Below, piece by piece: positions 7,896-14,908 of a stretch of DNA of 37,980 bases. The stretch is from assembly GCA_024102795.1 (NCBI GenBank), contig JAGFJK010000254.1:1-37980 (forward strand), read 5' to 3'. Each line of letters starts with the position of its first letter. Position 1 is the stretch's first letter. The notes under the pieces were generated by a model, which saw nothing but the letters and a program-made list of their open reading frames with translations, was not told the DNA's origin and made no database searches. This DNA is from Pirellulaceae bacterium. GTDB taxonomy: Bacteria > Planctomycetota > Planctomycetia > Pirellulales > Pirellulaceae. Made by a program: the position numbers and the translations under genes.

Positions 7896-9014
7896 ATGAC
7901 TCGCACTCGTACCACTCGACGACCGGCGTTCACGCTGGTGGAACTGCTGGTGGCTGTGGGGATCATCGTGATCCTGGCGGCGATCCTGATTCCGACCATC
8001 GCGGCGGCCCGCAAGAAGGCCCTGGAAACCCGCGTGGCATTGGAAGTCAACCAGATTGACAAGTCGATGGAGGCTTACAAGCTGAAGCACGGCGACTACC
8101 CGCCGAACTTCTACGACATCGAGCTGGTCAAGCGGCACGTCAACAAAGCCTGGCCCCAGGCCCGCATCTCGCCCGCCGCCACCTCGGCCGCCGCCAACAT
8201 CAACTCGTTCGGCTATCCCAACGGGACGTACGAAATCGTCCCCGGCTGGAATATGCCGGCTCCGGACGCCGCCGAGTGTATCGTGTTCTGGCTGGACGGG
8301 CTGAGTACCGATCCGCGGTTCCCATTTACTGGTCCCGGCGGCCCGCTGCTCAAGACGGCCGCCGGCCAGATCGTGCTCAACCCGGAGCGCAACGAGGGCC
8401 TGTTCACGTTCGACCGCGGCCGGATCGCCATCTACCTGGCCGATTCGTCGGGCAATCCGGATCCGGCCGGCGTGCCGTTGTCGAACGACGAGGTGTTGTT
8501 GCACGGGCTGGCGGCCAGCGCCAGCGATCCGTTCCCGGTCTACTATCCGCAGGGCCTGGCGCTGGTGCGGGACCCGGCCTACGGCGACAACGGGCCGCCG
8601 TTCGTGTACTTCGAATCCCGCTCGTACACCCTGACTCCCGCCGTGGCGGCCGCGGCCACGGGCGGGTCGGTGACGGACTACATGCGAGCGTTCTGGACCT
8701 CGCAGGACCAGACGATTCCCGGCACGGCCGCGCCCTACCGGACGGATGAAGTGAATCCCCGGCGGAACCCGGCCGCCGACACGGCGACCAATCCGGGCAA
8801 CCATCTGTACTATGCCGAACGGAACCGGTTCCAGATCATCTCGGCCGGTCTGGACGGTGAATTCGGCGTGGCCCTGTTCAGCTACAACAGCGGCAACACG
8901 TTGGACGTGCCCGCCGTGGCGGCCGGTTACCGCGTGAGCCTGGGCAACGCGGGGGACGAGGACAACATCGCCAACTTCAGCGAGGGCCGGAGCCTGGTGA
9001 GGCAGAAGCCATGA
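7896..9014 (+). CDS. Pilin-like / pseudopilin protein, 372 aa (first of five)
   Basis: Prepilin-type N-terminus: a short basic leader (MTRTRTTRRPA), then FTLVELLVAVGIIVILAAILI. Glu5 of the mature protein is present, but the residue before the cleavage site is Ala rather than the usual Gly. The hydrophobic helix packs in the fibre core and the remaining roughly 330 residues form a large globular domain. The start at 7896 has AGGAG 10 bases upstream. At 372 aa it is much longer than typical GspG (about 140 aa). It overlaps the next gene by 4 bp (ATGA), implying translational coupling. It lacks the acidic motif found in the next four proteins. Likely a GspG- or GspH-like pseudopilin; the exact position in the fibre is not clear. 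Confidence 0.85.
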   Translation: MTRTRTTRRPAFTLVELLVAVGIIVILAAILIPTIAAARKKALETRVALEVNQIDKSMEAYKLKHGDYPPNFYDIELVKRHVNKAWPQARISPAATSAAANINSFGYPNGTYEIVPGWNMPAPDAAECIVFWLDGLSTDPRFPFTGPGGPLLKTAAGQIVLNPERNEGLFTFDRGRIAIYLADSSGNPDPAGVPLSNDEVLLHGLAASASDPFPVYYPQGLALVRDPAYGDNGPPFVYFESRSYTLTPAVAAAATGGSVTDYMRAFWTSQDQTIPGTAAPYRTDEVNPRRNPAADTATNPGNHLYYAERNRFQIISAGLDGEFGVALFSYNSGNTLDVPAVAAGYRVSLGNAGDEDNIANFSEGRSLVRQKP

Positions 9015-10336
9015 TCCGCAACCGGGCCGCGCGGCGACAAGCGTTCACGCTGGCGGAACTGCTGGTGGCGGTGGCCATCATCGTGATCCTGGCCAGCACC
9101 GTGCTGCTGGCCATGTACGGTGCGATGGAAAACGCCCGCGAAAGCCGCACGCGGTCGCAGATCGCCCACATCCACGAACAGCTTTCGTACCGCTGGCAAA
9201 GTTACCGTTCCCGCTCAGTGCCGCTGCGCCTGTCCAGCAGCTTCGTCTCCCTGGACGACTCGAGCAACCAGGTCCGGCAGCGGATGACGGCCCGCATCGC
9301 CGCCCAGTTGCGGCTGGCCGCGCTGCGCGATCTGCAGCGGATGGAGCTGCCCGACCGGCGGCTGGATGTCTTCGACGGCCCGTCCCTGCTGTACTACGAA
9401 AACGATCCGCGCCGCTGGTATCCGGCGGCCGCGCCCGGCGCGCAGTCGCGCTGGTTGCCCTATCCGAATCCGCTGGGCCCGACCACCCTCTCCCAGCCCG
9501 CGCTGCACCGGACTTACCAGGAATTCGTGAACCTCCGCACGGGCGGCAATCCGGCGGTTTGGAGCGAAACGTTTCAAGGGGCCGAGTGCCTGTATATGAT
9601 CCTGGCCAACATGCAGGAAGGCGGCACCACGGCGCTGGATTTCTTCAAGGCGGCCGAGATCGGCGACGTGGATCGCGATGGGATGCCCGAAATCCTGGAC
9701 GCCTGGGGGCACCCGATCGAGTTTATCCGCTGGCCGGCCGGCTTCAGCGCTCATCCGGGAACCGACCTGGCCTGGGGCGTTGCCGGTGTGGACGACGATC
9801 AGGACGGGCAAGTCGATAACGGCAGCGAGGCCGCCTGGCTCGGATCGGACGACATCGCTTCTCCGTCGGACCTGCACGACCGCAGCACGTCGGTCAGCGA
9901 TCCCGGCTCGTCCAGCGATCCGCTCGACCCGTTCAAGGTCGACTATCGCTGGTGGACGGTCGACGGCAACAACAATCCCTATTTCGTGGACGACCCGTTC
10001 GCCCTGTTCCCGCTGGTCTACTCGGCCGGCCGCGACGGGATCTACGACATTCTGTCCGACACGAACGAACCGATCTTCGCCGCGCCGGCTCCGCTGCGTT
10101 ACACGGCCACGATGCGGCCCTGGGGTACGATGGGGGCGCAGGTACCCTATCCCAACGATCCCTATGTGGCGATCGACAACCAGTTCGAGATTGGCCGCAC
10201 GTCGGGCGCGCTGCTGCTGTTGTATGGCGCCGATCTGCCGTCGCACGACTGGCCGGTCGGCACCAAGACCGTACCCGCCGACGGCATCGATAATTCGACT
10301 GACAACATCCACAACCACTACATCGAGGTGCGCTAG
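9011..10336 (+). CDS. Pilin-like / pseudopilin protein with acidic loop motif, 441 aa (second)
   Basis: Basic leader MIRNRAARRQA, then FTLAELLVAVAIIVILASTVL. Glu5 is present and Ala again precedes the expected cleavage site. The ATG overlaps the previous stop and has GTGAGG 8 bases upstream. The globular part contains GDVDRDGMPEILDAWG (a DxDxDG loop) and then the acidic motif near residues 253-283 (GVDDDQDGQVDNGSE, then GSDD). These resemble calcium-binding loops of the thrombospondin type 3 or dockerin kind. That is resemblance only. A segment GRDGIYDIL near the C-terminus is of the kind common in such pseudopilins. Likely GspG/J-like, in one operon with its neighbours. Confidence 0.85.
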   Translation: MIRNRAARRQAFTLAELLVAVAIIVILASTVLLAMYGAMENARESRTRSQIAHIHEQLSYRWQSYRSRSVPLRLSSSFVSLDDSSNQVRQRMTARIAAQLRLAALRDLQRMELPDRRLDVFDGPSLLYYENDPRRWYPAAAPGAQSRWLPYPNPLGPTTLSQPALHRTYQEFVNLRTGGNPAVWSETFQGAECLYMILANMQEGGTTALDFFKAAEIGDVDRDGMPEILDAWGHPIEFIRWPAGFSAHPGTDLAWGVAGVDDDQDGQVDNGSEAAWLGSDDIASPSDLHDRSTSVSDPGSSSDPLDPFKVDYRWWTVDGNNNPYFVDDPFALFPLVYSAGRDGIYDILSDTNEPIFAAPAPLRYTATMRPWGTMGAQVPYPNDPYVAIDNQFEIGRTSGALLLLYGADLPSHDWPVGTKTVPADGIDNSTDNIHNHYIEVR

Positions 10337-10338
10337 GC

Positions 10339-11721
10339 ATGAAGGCAGCGGGAACAGGCAGCTCCGCGCGACATCGCCGGCGCCGCGGTTTGACCCTGGT
10401 CGAACTGCTGATGGTGGTGTTCATCCTGGTGATTCTGGTGGCGGTCACGCTGCCGATTGTCCGCCCGGCGCTGCAGGGCCGGAAGATTCGCGAGGCGGCC
10501 CGGCAGGTGAACGTCTACTTCGCCACCGCCCAGGCGATGGCGTCCGAGAAGGGCCGGCCCGTGGGCGTCTGGATCGAACGTTCGACGCTGGGCGACGTCG
10601 ATGGCGACGGCCTGCCCGACGCGGCGGCCGGCATCGAACTGTTCCTGGCCGAAATCGCTCCGCCCTACACGGGCGATCTGATCGGGGCGACCGGAGTGCC
10701 CTACGATGCGGCCGTCGCCGTCGACATGATTCCGCCGGTCGATATCAACAATTCCACGACCGACGGCATCGTCGAACACCTGCTGCTGGATAGCAGCAGC
10801 CTGTTCCTCTTGACGCTGGTCCGGCCGGGCGACCTGATTCGCTTCAATAACCGCGGACCGCTGTTCGTGATCCAGGACGCCAACGGAGACGGCGTGGCGA
10901 TCAACGACTGGACCGATCCCATGCTGCGGCCGATGTGGGTGCCCACGCTGACGCCGGAGATCACGCACAGCATCGAGTTCCGCGTGGGCATCAACTGGCA
11001 ACCCGGTCTCGACGCCCGCTGGGGCGTGGCCAACTCGGACGACGATGGCGACGGCACCACCGATAACCTCAGCGAACGCGGCTGGTCGGGGTCGGACGAC
11101 TATTTCGTGACCGATCCGCCGGTGCCTCCGGCCGGGACGCGCGTCAGCTTCGAAATCTTTCGCGGTCCGACCAAGACCGGCGCTCCGCCGCTGAGCTTGC
11201 CGCCCGGCACGGCGATCGACCTGCACCATTCGGGCATCGGAGCGATCGGTCAGCAGTTCCGCGCGGACAACGCGGGCGCGGCCGTGTCGCCTTTAAACGG
11301 CCCGGTTCTGGACGACCAGCCGGTGATCATCATGTTCCACCCGACGGGCGAGATCCGCAGCGTGCACTACGGCGTGGTGCCTCGCAACGCCAGCGGCGAA
11401 GCGGCCGGCGTGTCGCGGCTGGCCCAGTTCCTGCCGGCCGGCGCGATCCATCTGCTGATCGGCGAAACCGACAAGTTCCAGCAGGCCGAACCGCCCGATC
11501 CCAGCAACGTCGCGGAAGTGGCGTTCTTCACGAACAACAACGTGGATCGGAACCTGGCCAGCACCGACGGGCTGTGGATTTCCGTCAACCAGCGGACCGG
11601 CAACATCACCTCGTCGCCCAACGGCTGGCAGGCCGTGCCCGTGGGCAGCCCGACGCTGCTGGAATCGTTGCTGCGAGCCCGCGAATTCGCCCGCACCAAG
11701 CAGACCGCGGGAGGCCAATAA
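10339..11721 (+). CDS. Pilin-like / pseudopilin protein with acidic loop motif, 460 aa (third)
   Basis: Prepilin leader with a canonical Gly at the cleavage site (RRRRG), then LTLVELLMVVFILVILVAVTL; Glu5 is present. After the helix comes ALQGRKIREAARQVNVYFATAQAMA, which resembles the GspH/FimT-type minor pseudopilin start. The acidic motif lies at about 225-255 (SDDDGDGTTDNLSE, GWSGSDD). Further DxDxDG-type loops (GDVDGDGLPD, ANGDGVAIND) are present. The gene starts 2 bp after the previous stop, with GAGG 10 bases upstream. At 460 aa it is more than twice the usual GspH length. Confidence 0.85.
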   Translation: MKAAGTGSSARHRRRRGLTLVELLMVVFILVILVAVTLPIVRPALQGRKIREAARQVNVYFATAQAMASEKGRPVGVWIERSTLGDVDGDGLPDAAAGIELFLAEIAPPYTGDLIGATGVPYDAAVAVDMIPPVDINNSTTDGIVEHLLLDSSSLFLLTLVRPGDLIRFNNRGPLFVIQDANGDGVAINDWTDPMLRPMWVPTLTPEITHSIEFRVGINWQPGLDARWGVANSDDDGDGTTDNLSERGWSGSDDYFVTDPPVPPAGTRVSFEIFRGPTKTGAPPLSLPPGTAIDLHHSGIGAIGQQFRADNAGAAVSPLNGPVLDDQPVIIMFHPTGEIRSVHYGVVPRNASGEAAGVSRLAQFLPAGAIHLLIGETDKFQQAEPPDPSNVAEVAFFTNNNVDRNLASTDGLWISVNQRTGNITSSPNGWQAVPVGSPTLLESLLRAREFARTKQTAGGQ

Positions 11722-11725
11722 CCGG

Positions 11726-13237
11726 ATGAGCTCCATGTACCACATCTCGAAGGGCCGCCGGCGAGCGGGTGTGACGCTGCTGGAAGTCGTCTTCTCGATC
11801 GGCGTGGTGGTGATCGGTCTGCTGGGCGTGATCGCCCTGATGCCGCTGGCCGCCAAGTACGCCGAGCAGGGCGTGACGGCCGACCGCGCGGCCTACTTCA
11901 ACCGCTCGGCCGTCGAACAGTTCAGCACGCGGGCGTACGTGCGGCCCGACATGTGGATCCAGTGGTTCCCGGCCAACGAGTCGGCCAACAACTCGCCCGG
12001 TTTCTACCCGCTGCAGCATCCCGGCCAGACCAACGGCGTGGCCGGCTTCCAGCGCACCACGGCCAACTCGTTCTTCTCTGGCTGGTGGTTCCGCAGCCCG
12101 GTCAGCGGGCTGACGTTCTCGCCGATCGGCGGGCAATCGTTCTGCATCGACCCGGCGTTCGTGGCGGCCAACTTCCCGCCGGTGGGCAACGCGGCCAACG
12201 CGCCGCAGCGCTGGTTCCCCTACTACGAACCGACGCTGATTGAACCGCGCATGGCCCGGATCACGATTCGCGGGTTTCCCAACATCCCCCGCGTGCCAAT
12301 GTCGCTCGGCCAGGCCGCCCAGGCGTTCACGTCGGGCGATGCCCTGTCGCTGCAGTTGCCGCGCGACCGCTCGCTGCCACCATTGCAACTGTACACGTCG
12401 GCCGATCCGGGGGCGGACGGCGAGCCGGGGCGAGCGGGAGTGGACGACGACGGCGATTCGCTGGTCGATAACAACAGCGAACTGGGCTGGCCCGGATCGG
12501 ACGACATCGTCGGCCAGCGGCTGGCCGAGCGGCGGTTGAGTTGGTTCGCCACGCTGGTTCCGCAAGTGAATCACTCGCAGGGCGGCCAGTCCGCCACCGA
12601 CATGTACACGCTGTCGATCGTGGTCGTGAAGGACCGGGCCAGCAGCCTGGCCGTCGAGACGCCGTTCACGGTGCCCTCGCCCACCGAACCAGCCAGCGAA
12701 CGGTTGCTGGGAGTGACCTTCCTGGGCGGTCCCGAAGTGCGGTTGGTGTCGCGGTTCCAGTACGACCCGTCCAGTCCCGTGACTTCGGAAGATGACGAAC
12801 GGCTGACGGCCGAGCTGCAACTGGAGGCCAACCAATGGATCATGCTGGCCGGCGCCACGCTGACCGACGGCGCGGCGTATCGCTGGTACCGGGTGGTCAA
12901 CACGGCCGCCAAGGTGGTCCGCTACGATCCGGGCCCCGACGGTGCCTGGGGCCGCGCGGGAGTGGATGACGACGGCGATGGCGTGGCCGACAACGCCAGC
13001 GAAGCCAGCGCCTTTGGCAGCGATGACGTGCCCGAAACCAGCCCCTTGTTCAGTGCCGCCGGACCCTGGGCCTACACCCGCACCGTGACCGTGGATGGCG
13101 CCGACTGGGATCGACCCGAATGGGCCGGCATCCCGCCGGTGGCACCAACACGTGCCACCATCGTCACCGGCGTCGTCTCGGTGCAGGAGCGTACCATCCG
13201 CCTGGAAACCAGTTCGCTCTGGAATCTGGGAAGCTGA
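11726..13237 (+). CDS. Pilin-like / PilV-GspI-like protein with two acidic motifs, 503 aa (fourth)
   Basis: The leader ends in RRRAG, then VTLLEVVFSIGVVVIGLLGVIALMPLA, resembling the PilV/GspI group. Glu5 is present. The start at 11726 has GGGAGG 11 bases upstream; an ATG at 11735 is less favoured. Two copies of the acidic motif are seen. One is near residues 229-257 (GVDDDGDSLVDNNSE, GWPGSDD). The other is near 402-435 (GVDDDGDGVADNASE, then GSDD). The protein is about four times the usual GspI length. Its stop is followed by repeat-rich DNA and the nuclease cassettes, which separate it from the GspK-like gene about 1.7 kb downstream. Confidence 0.85.
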   Translation: MSSMYHISKGRRRAGVTLLEVVFSIGVVVIGLLGVIALMPLAAKYAEQGVTADRAAYFNRSAVEQFSTRAYVRPDMWIQWFPANESANNSPGFYPLQHPGQTNGVAGFQRTTANSFFSGWWFRSPVSGLTFSPIGGQSFCIDPAFVAANFPPVGNAANAPQRWFPYYEPTLIEPRMARITIRGFPNIPRVPMSLGQAAQAFTSGDALSLQLPRDRSLPPLQLYTSADPGADGEPGRAGVDDDGDSLVDNNSELGWPGSDDIVGQRLAERRLSWFATLVPQVNHSQGGQSATDMYTLSIVVVKDRASSLAVETPFTVPSPTEPASERLLGVTFLGGPEVRLVSRFQYDPSSPVTSEDDERLTAELQLEANQWIMLAGATLTDGAAYRWYRVVNTAAKVVRYDPGPDGAWGRAGVDDDGDGVADNASEASAFGSDDVPETSPLFSAAGPWAYTRTVTVDGADWDRPEWAGIPPVAPTRATIVTGVVSVQERTIRLETSSLWNLGS

Positions 13238-13339
13238 AGGTGGAAGGTGGAAGTTTGAGGTGTGAGGTTGAATGCTGGAAGGCTTGAGGTTGAAGGTTGT
13301 GGGTACTGAAAATTGAAACTCGCGACCTTACCATAAACC

Positions 13340-13814
13340 CCTTCTGGCCCCCTCCCCGCTTCGGGGAGGGCTGGGGAGGGGCCCGCGGTTCTGAAGAGTT
13401 CAACACCATGTACCGCGACAGGGAACAGCGCGATTTCGCGAGGCAGTTGCGTATTCAACCAACCGAAGCTGAAAGGTGCTTATGGTACTTCCTCCGTGCG
13501 GAGAAGCTGGGCGTCAAGTTCCGCCGACAAGCTGCAATTGGCGCGTACATTGTGGATTTCGTTTGCTTCGCACATCGTCTAATCGTGGAACTGGATGGTC
13601 CGCAACATTTGGAACCTGCAGAGCAACAACACGATGCTCAGCGCACGCAATGGCTGGCAGGGCGCGGATTTCGAGTGCTCAGGTTTCGGAACCAAGAGTT
13701 GGATGAAGACATCCAGCAGGTAGTTGCGAGGATTCGATTAGCACTGGAAGAGTTTGGTCCAGATGCTAAGAGCCCCTCCCCAGCCCTCCCCGAAGCGGGG
13801 AGGGGGCCAGAAGG
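13340..13814 (+). mobile_element. 475-bp cassette: DUF559 nuclease gene inside perfect 43-bp terminal inverted repeats (copy 1)
   Basis: The left repeat (13340-13382) and right repeat (13772-13814) are perfect reverse complements over 43 bp. Each arm contains its own hairpin (CCCTCCCCG, CTT, CGGGGAGGG). The only gene inside encodes a DUF559-family endonuclease, and the right repeat encodes its C-terminus. No transposase is present and I see no target-site duplication. The spacing suggests a repeat-flanked mobile or recombining unit. That is inference from structure and copy number. Confidence 0.75.
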
Positions 13815-13821
13815 ATCTTAA
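13408..13821 (+). CDS. DUF559-family endonuclease (Vsr-like fold), 137 aa, copy 1
   Basis: DUF559 proteins are small PD-(D/E)XK-type nucleases related to very-short-patch repair enzymes. Seen here are the family N-terminus QPTEAERCLWYFLRAEKLG, the substrate-side segment KFRRQAAIGAYIVDF with D50, and VELDGPQH (E61, D63, Q66, H67). The GFRVLRFRNQE strand follows near 87-97. The start is ATG at 13408. Residues about 122-136 (SPSPALPEAGRGPEG) are encoded by the right inverted repeat, so the nuclease and repeat are physically fused. Codon use includes TTA, CTA, GCA and ATT, which are rare in the neighbouring pilin genes. This suggests a different history. Its substrate and cutting activity are unknown. 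Confidence 0.88.
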   Translation: MYRDREQRDFARQLRIQPTEAERCLWYFLRAEKLGVKFRRQAAIGAYIVDFVCFAHRLIVELDGPQHLEPAEQQHDAQRTQWLAGRGFRVLRFRNQELDEDIQQVVARIRLALEEFGPDAKSPSPALPEAGRGPEGS

Positions 13822-14011
13822 AGGAGGTGGCCTCAGCTTGGGGTTGGAATAAGAAGGAGTTTAAGGGTGGGCTTCAGCTTGGGGGTTGGAGCAAGAAGCA
13901 GTTTGAGAGGGCTTATCGAAGCGGGGACCAATCCAGAAGTGGTTTGAGGATTGCAGGTCCAATCCGGAGAACGCTGGGTCGGTAAACGCACGGCTAGTTA
14001 TAGAAATCCCT

Positions 14012-14050
14012 CTGGCCCCCTCCCCGCTTCGGGGAGGGCTGGGGAGGGGC
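14012..14050. repeat. Orphan left terminal repeat of the nuclease cassette
   Basis: Thirty-nine bases identical to the inner part of the cassette left repeat, followed by the truncated nuclease start. There is no matching right repeat before the next cassette begins at 14184. Confidence 0.85.
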
Positions 14051-14075
14051 CCGCGGGACTGAAGAGCCTAACACC

Positions 14076-14132
14076 ATGTACCGCGAAAAGGAACAGCGCG
14101 ATTTCGCGAGGCAGTTAACCGCTAAAAGCTGA
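14076..14132 (+). pseudogene. Truncated DUF559 nuclease remnant (18 codons)
   Basis: Begins like the two intact copies (MYRDREQRDFARQL, here with EK for DR), then loses similarity after codon 14 and stops. It is a deletion remnant of a third cassette copy. It shows that the locus has expanded and contracted. Confidence 0.8.
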
Positions 14133-14183
14133 ACACTGAAGGTCGTAAGAATTGTGACTCGGGGCCAGACTATTAAATGAAAT

Positions 14184-14658
14184 CCTTCTGGCCCCCTCCC
14201 CGCTTCGGGGAGGGCTGGGGAGGGGCCCGCGGGATTGAAGAGTTCCACACCATGTACCGCGACCGGGAACAGCGCGATTTCGCGAGGCAGTTGCGTAACC
14301 AACCAACGGAAGCTGAAAGGTGTTTATGGTACTTCCTGCGTGCGGAAAAACTGGGAGTGAAGTTCCGTCGTCAGGCCGCGATTGGCGCATACATCGTGGA
14401 CTTCGTTTGCTTTGCACATCGTCTGATCGTGGAACTGGATGGTCCGCAACATCTGTCGCCTGCAGAGCAGCAACACGATGCTCAGCGCACGCAATGGCTG
14501 GCAGGGCGCGGGTTTCGAGTGATCAGGTTTCGGAATCAAGAGTTGGATGAAGACATACAGCAGGTAGTTGCGAGGATTCGATTAGCACTGGATGAGTTTG
14601 GTCCAGTTGCTAAGAGCCCCTCCCCAGCCCTCCCCGAAGCGGGGAGGGGGCCAGAAGG
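14184..14658 (+). mobile_element. 475-bp nuclease cassette with 43-bp terminal inverted repeats (copy 2)
   Basis: The left repeat (14184-14226) and right repeat (14616-14658) match those of copy 1, and the total length is identical. Orientation is the same as copy 1. The repeats are identical between copies, while the coding sequence between them has diverged at about 29 codons. This suggests either homogenisation of the repeats or strong constraint on them. Confidence 0.75.
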
Positions 14659-14665
14659 ATTCTAA
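14252..14665 (+). CDS. DUF559-family endonuclease, 137 aa, copy 2
   Basis: Same length as copy 1 and identical at 131 of 137 residues. The differences are at residues 16, 69, 91, 114, 119 and 137. The likely catalytic region is unchanged (D50, then VELDGPQH). By codon-by-codon reading there are about 23 silent differences against 6 replacements, so both copies appear to have been under selection to keep the protein. As in copy 1, the C-terminal SPSPALPEAGRGPEG is encoded by the right inverted repeat. The start is ATG at 14252, 25 bp after the left repeat ends. Function in the cell is unknown; family membership is clear. Confidence 0.88.
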   Translation: MYRDREQRDFARQLRNQPTEAERCLWYFLRAEKLGVKFRRQAAIGAYIVDFVCFAHRLIVELDGPQHLSPAEQQHDAQRTQWLAGRGFRVIRFRNQELDEDIQQVVARIRLALDEFGPVAKSPSPALPEAGRGPEGF

Positions 14666-14836
14666 GGGTGGGCTTCAGCTTGGGTTTGGGCCAGAAGGAT
14701 TTTAGGAGGAATGTGCTTATCAAAACGACGACCAATCCAGATCCGGTTTCGGGATTGCACGTCTAATCCGGACAAGGCTCGTCCAATCCGGAGAACGCTG
14801 GGTCGGTAAGCGCACGGCTAATTATCTAAACCCCCT

Positions 14837-14875
14837 CTGGCCCCCTCCCCGCTTCGGGGAGGGCTGGGGAGGGGC
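14837..14875. repeat. Orphan left terminal repeat just upstream of the giant pilin-like gene
   Basis: Thirty-nine bases identical to the cassette left repeat, ending 33 bp before the ATG at 14909. It can form a strong hairpin in the leader of the GspK-like gene. The stretch before it (about 14666-14836) is a diverged copy of the spacer after cassette 1. Confidence 0.85.
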
Positions 14876-14908
14876 CTGCGGGACAGAAGAGAGAGAAAGA
14901 GAAGACCA

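Larger units (their letters stand above)
13822..14251. other. Spacer between nuclease cassettes
   Basis: A 430-bp stretch. It holds a spacer (13822-14011) that recurs in diverged form after cassette 2, an orphan left repeat (14012-14050), a nuclease remnant (14076-14132) and the left repeat of cassette 2 (14184-14226). A segment around 13929-14000, with AACGCTGGGTCGGTAA, is shared with 14731-14826. No other gene is visible. Confidence 0.7.

Noticed and set aside
4441..8062. Long minus-strand open frames opposite the second ATPase and the PilC-like gene
   Set aside because: These are shadows of well-identified plus-strand genes, with no start signals or recognisable motifs.
13340..14665. Standard insertion sequence with transposase
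   Set aside because: The encoded protein is a DUF559 nuclease with no DDE, tyrosine or serine recombinase motifs, and I find no target-site duplication.
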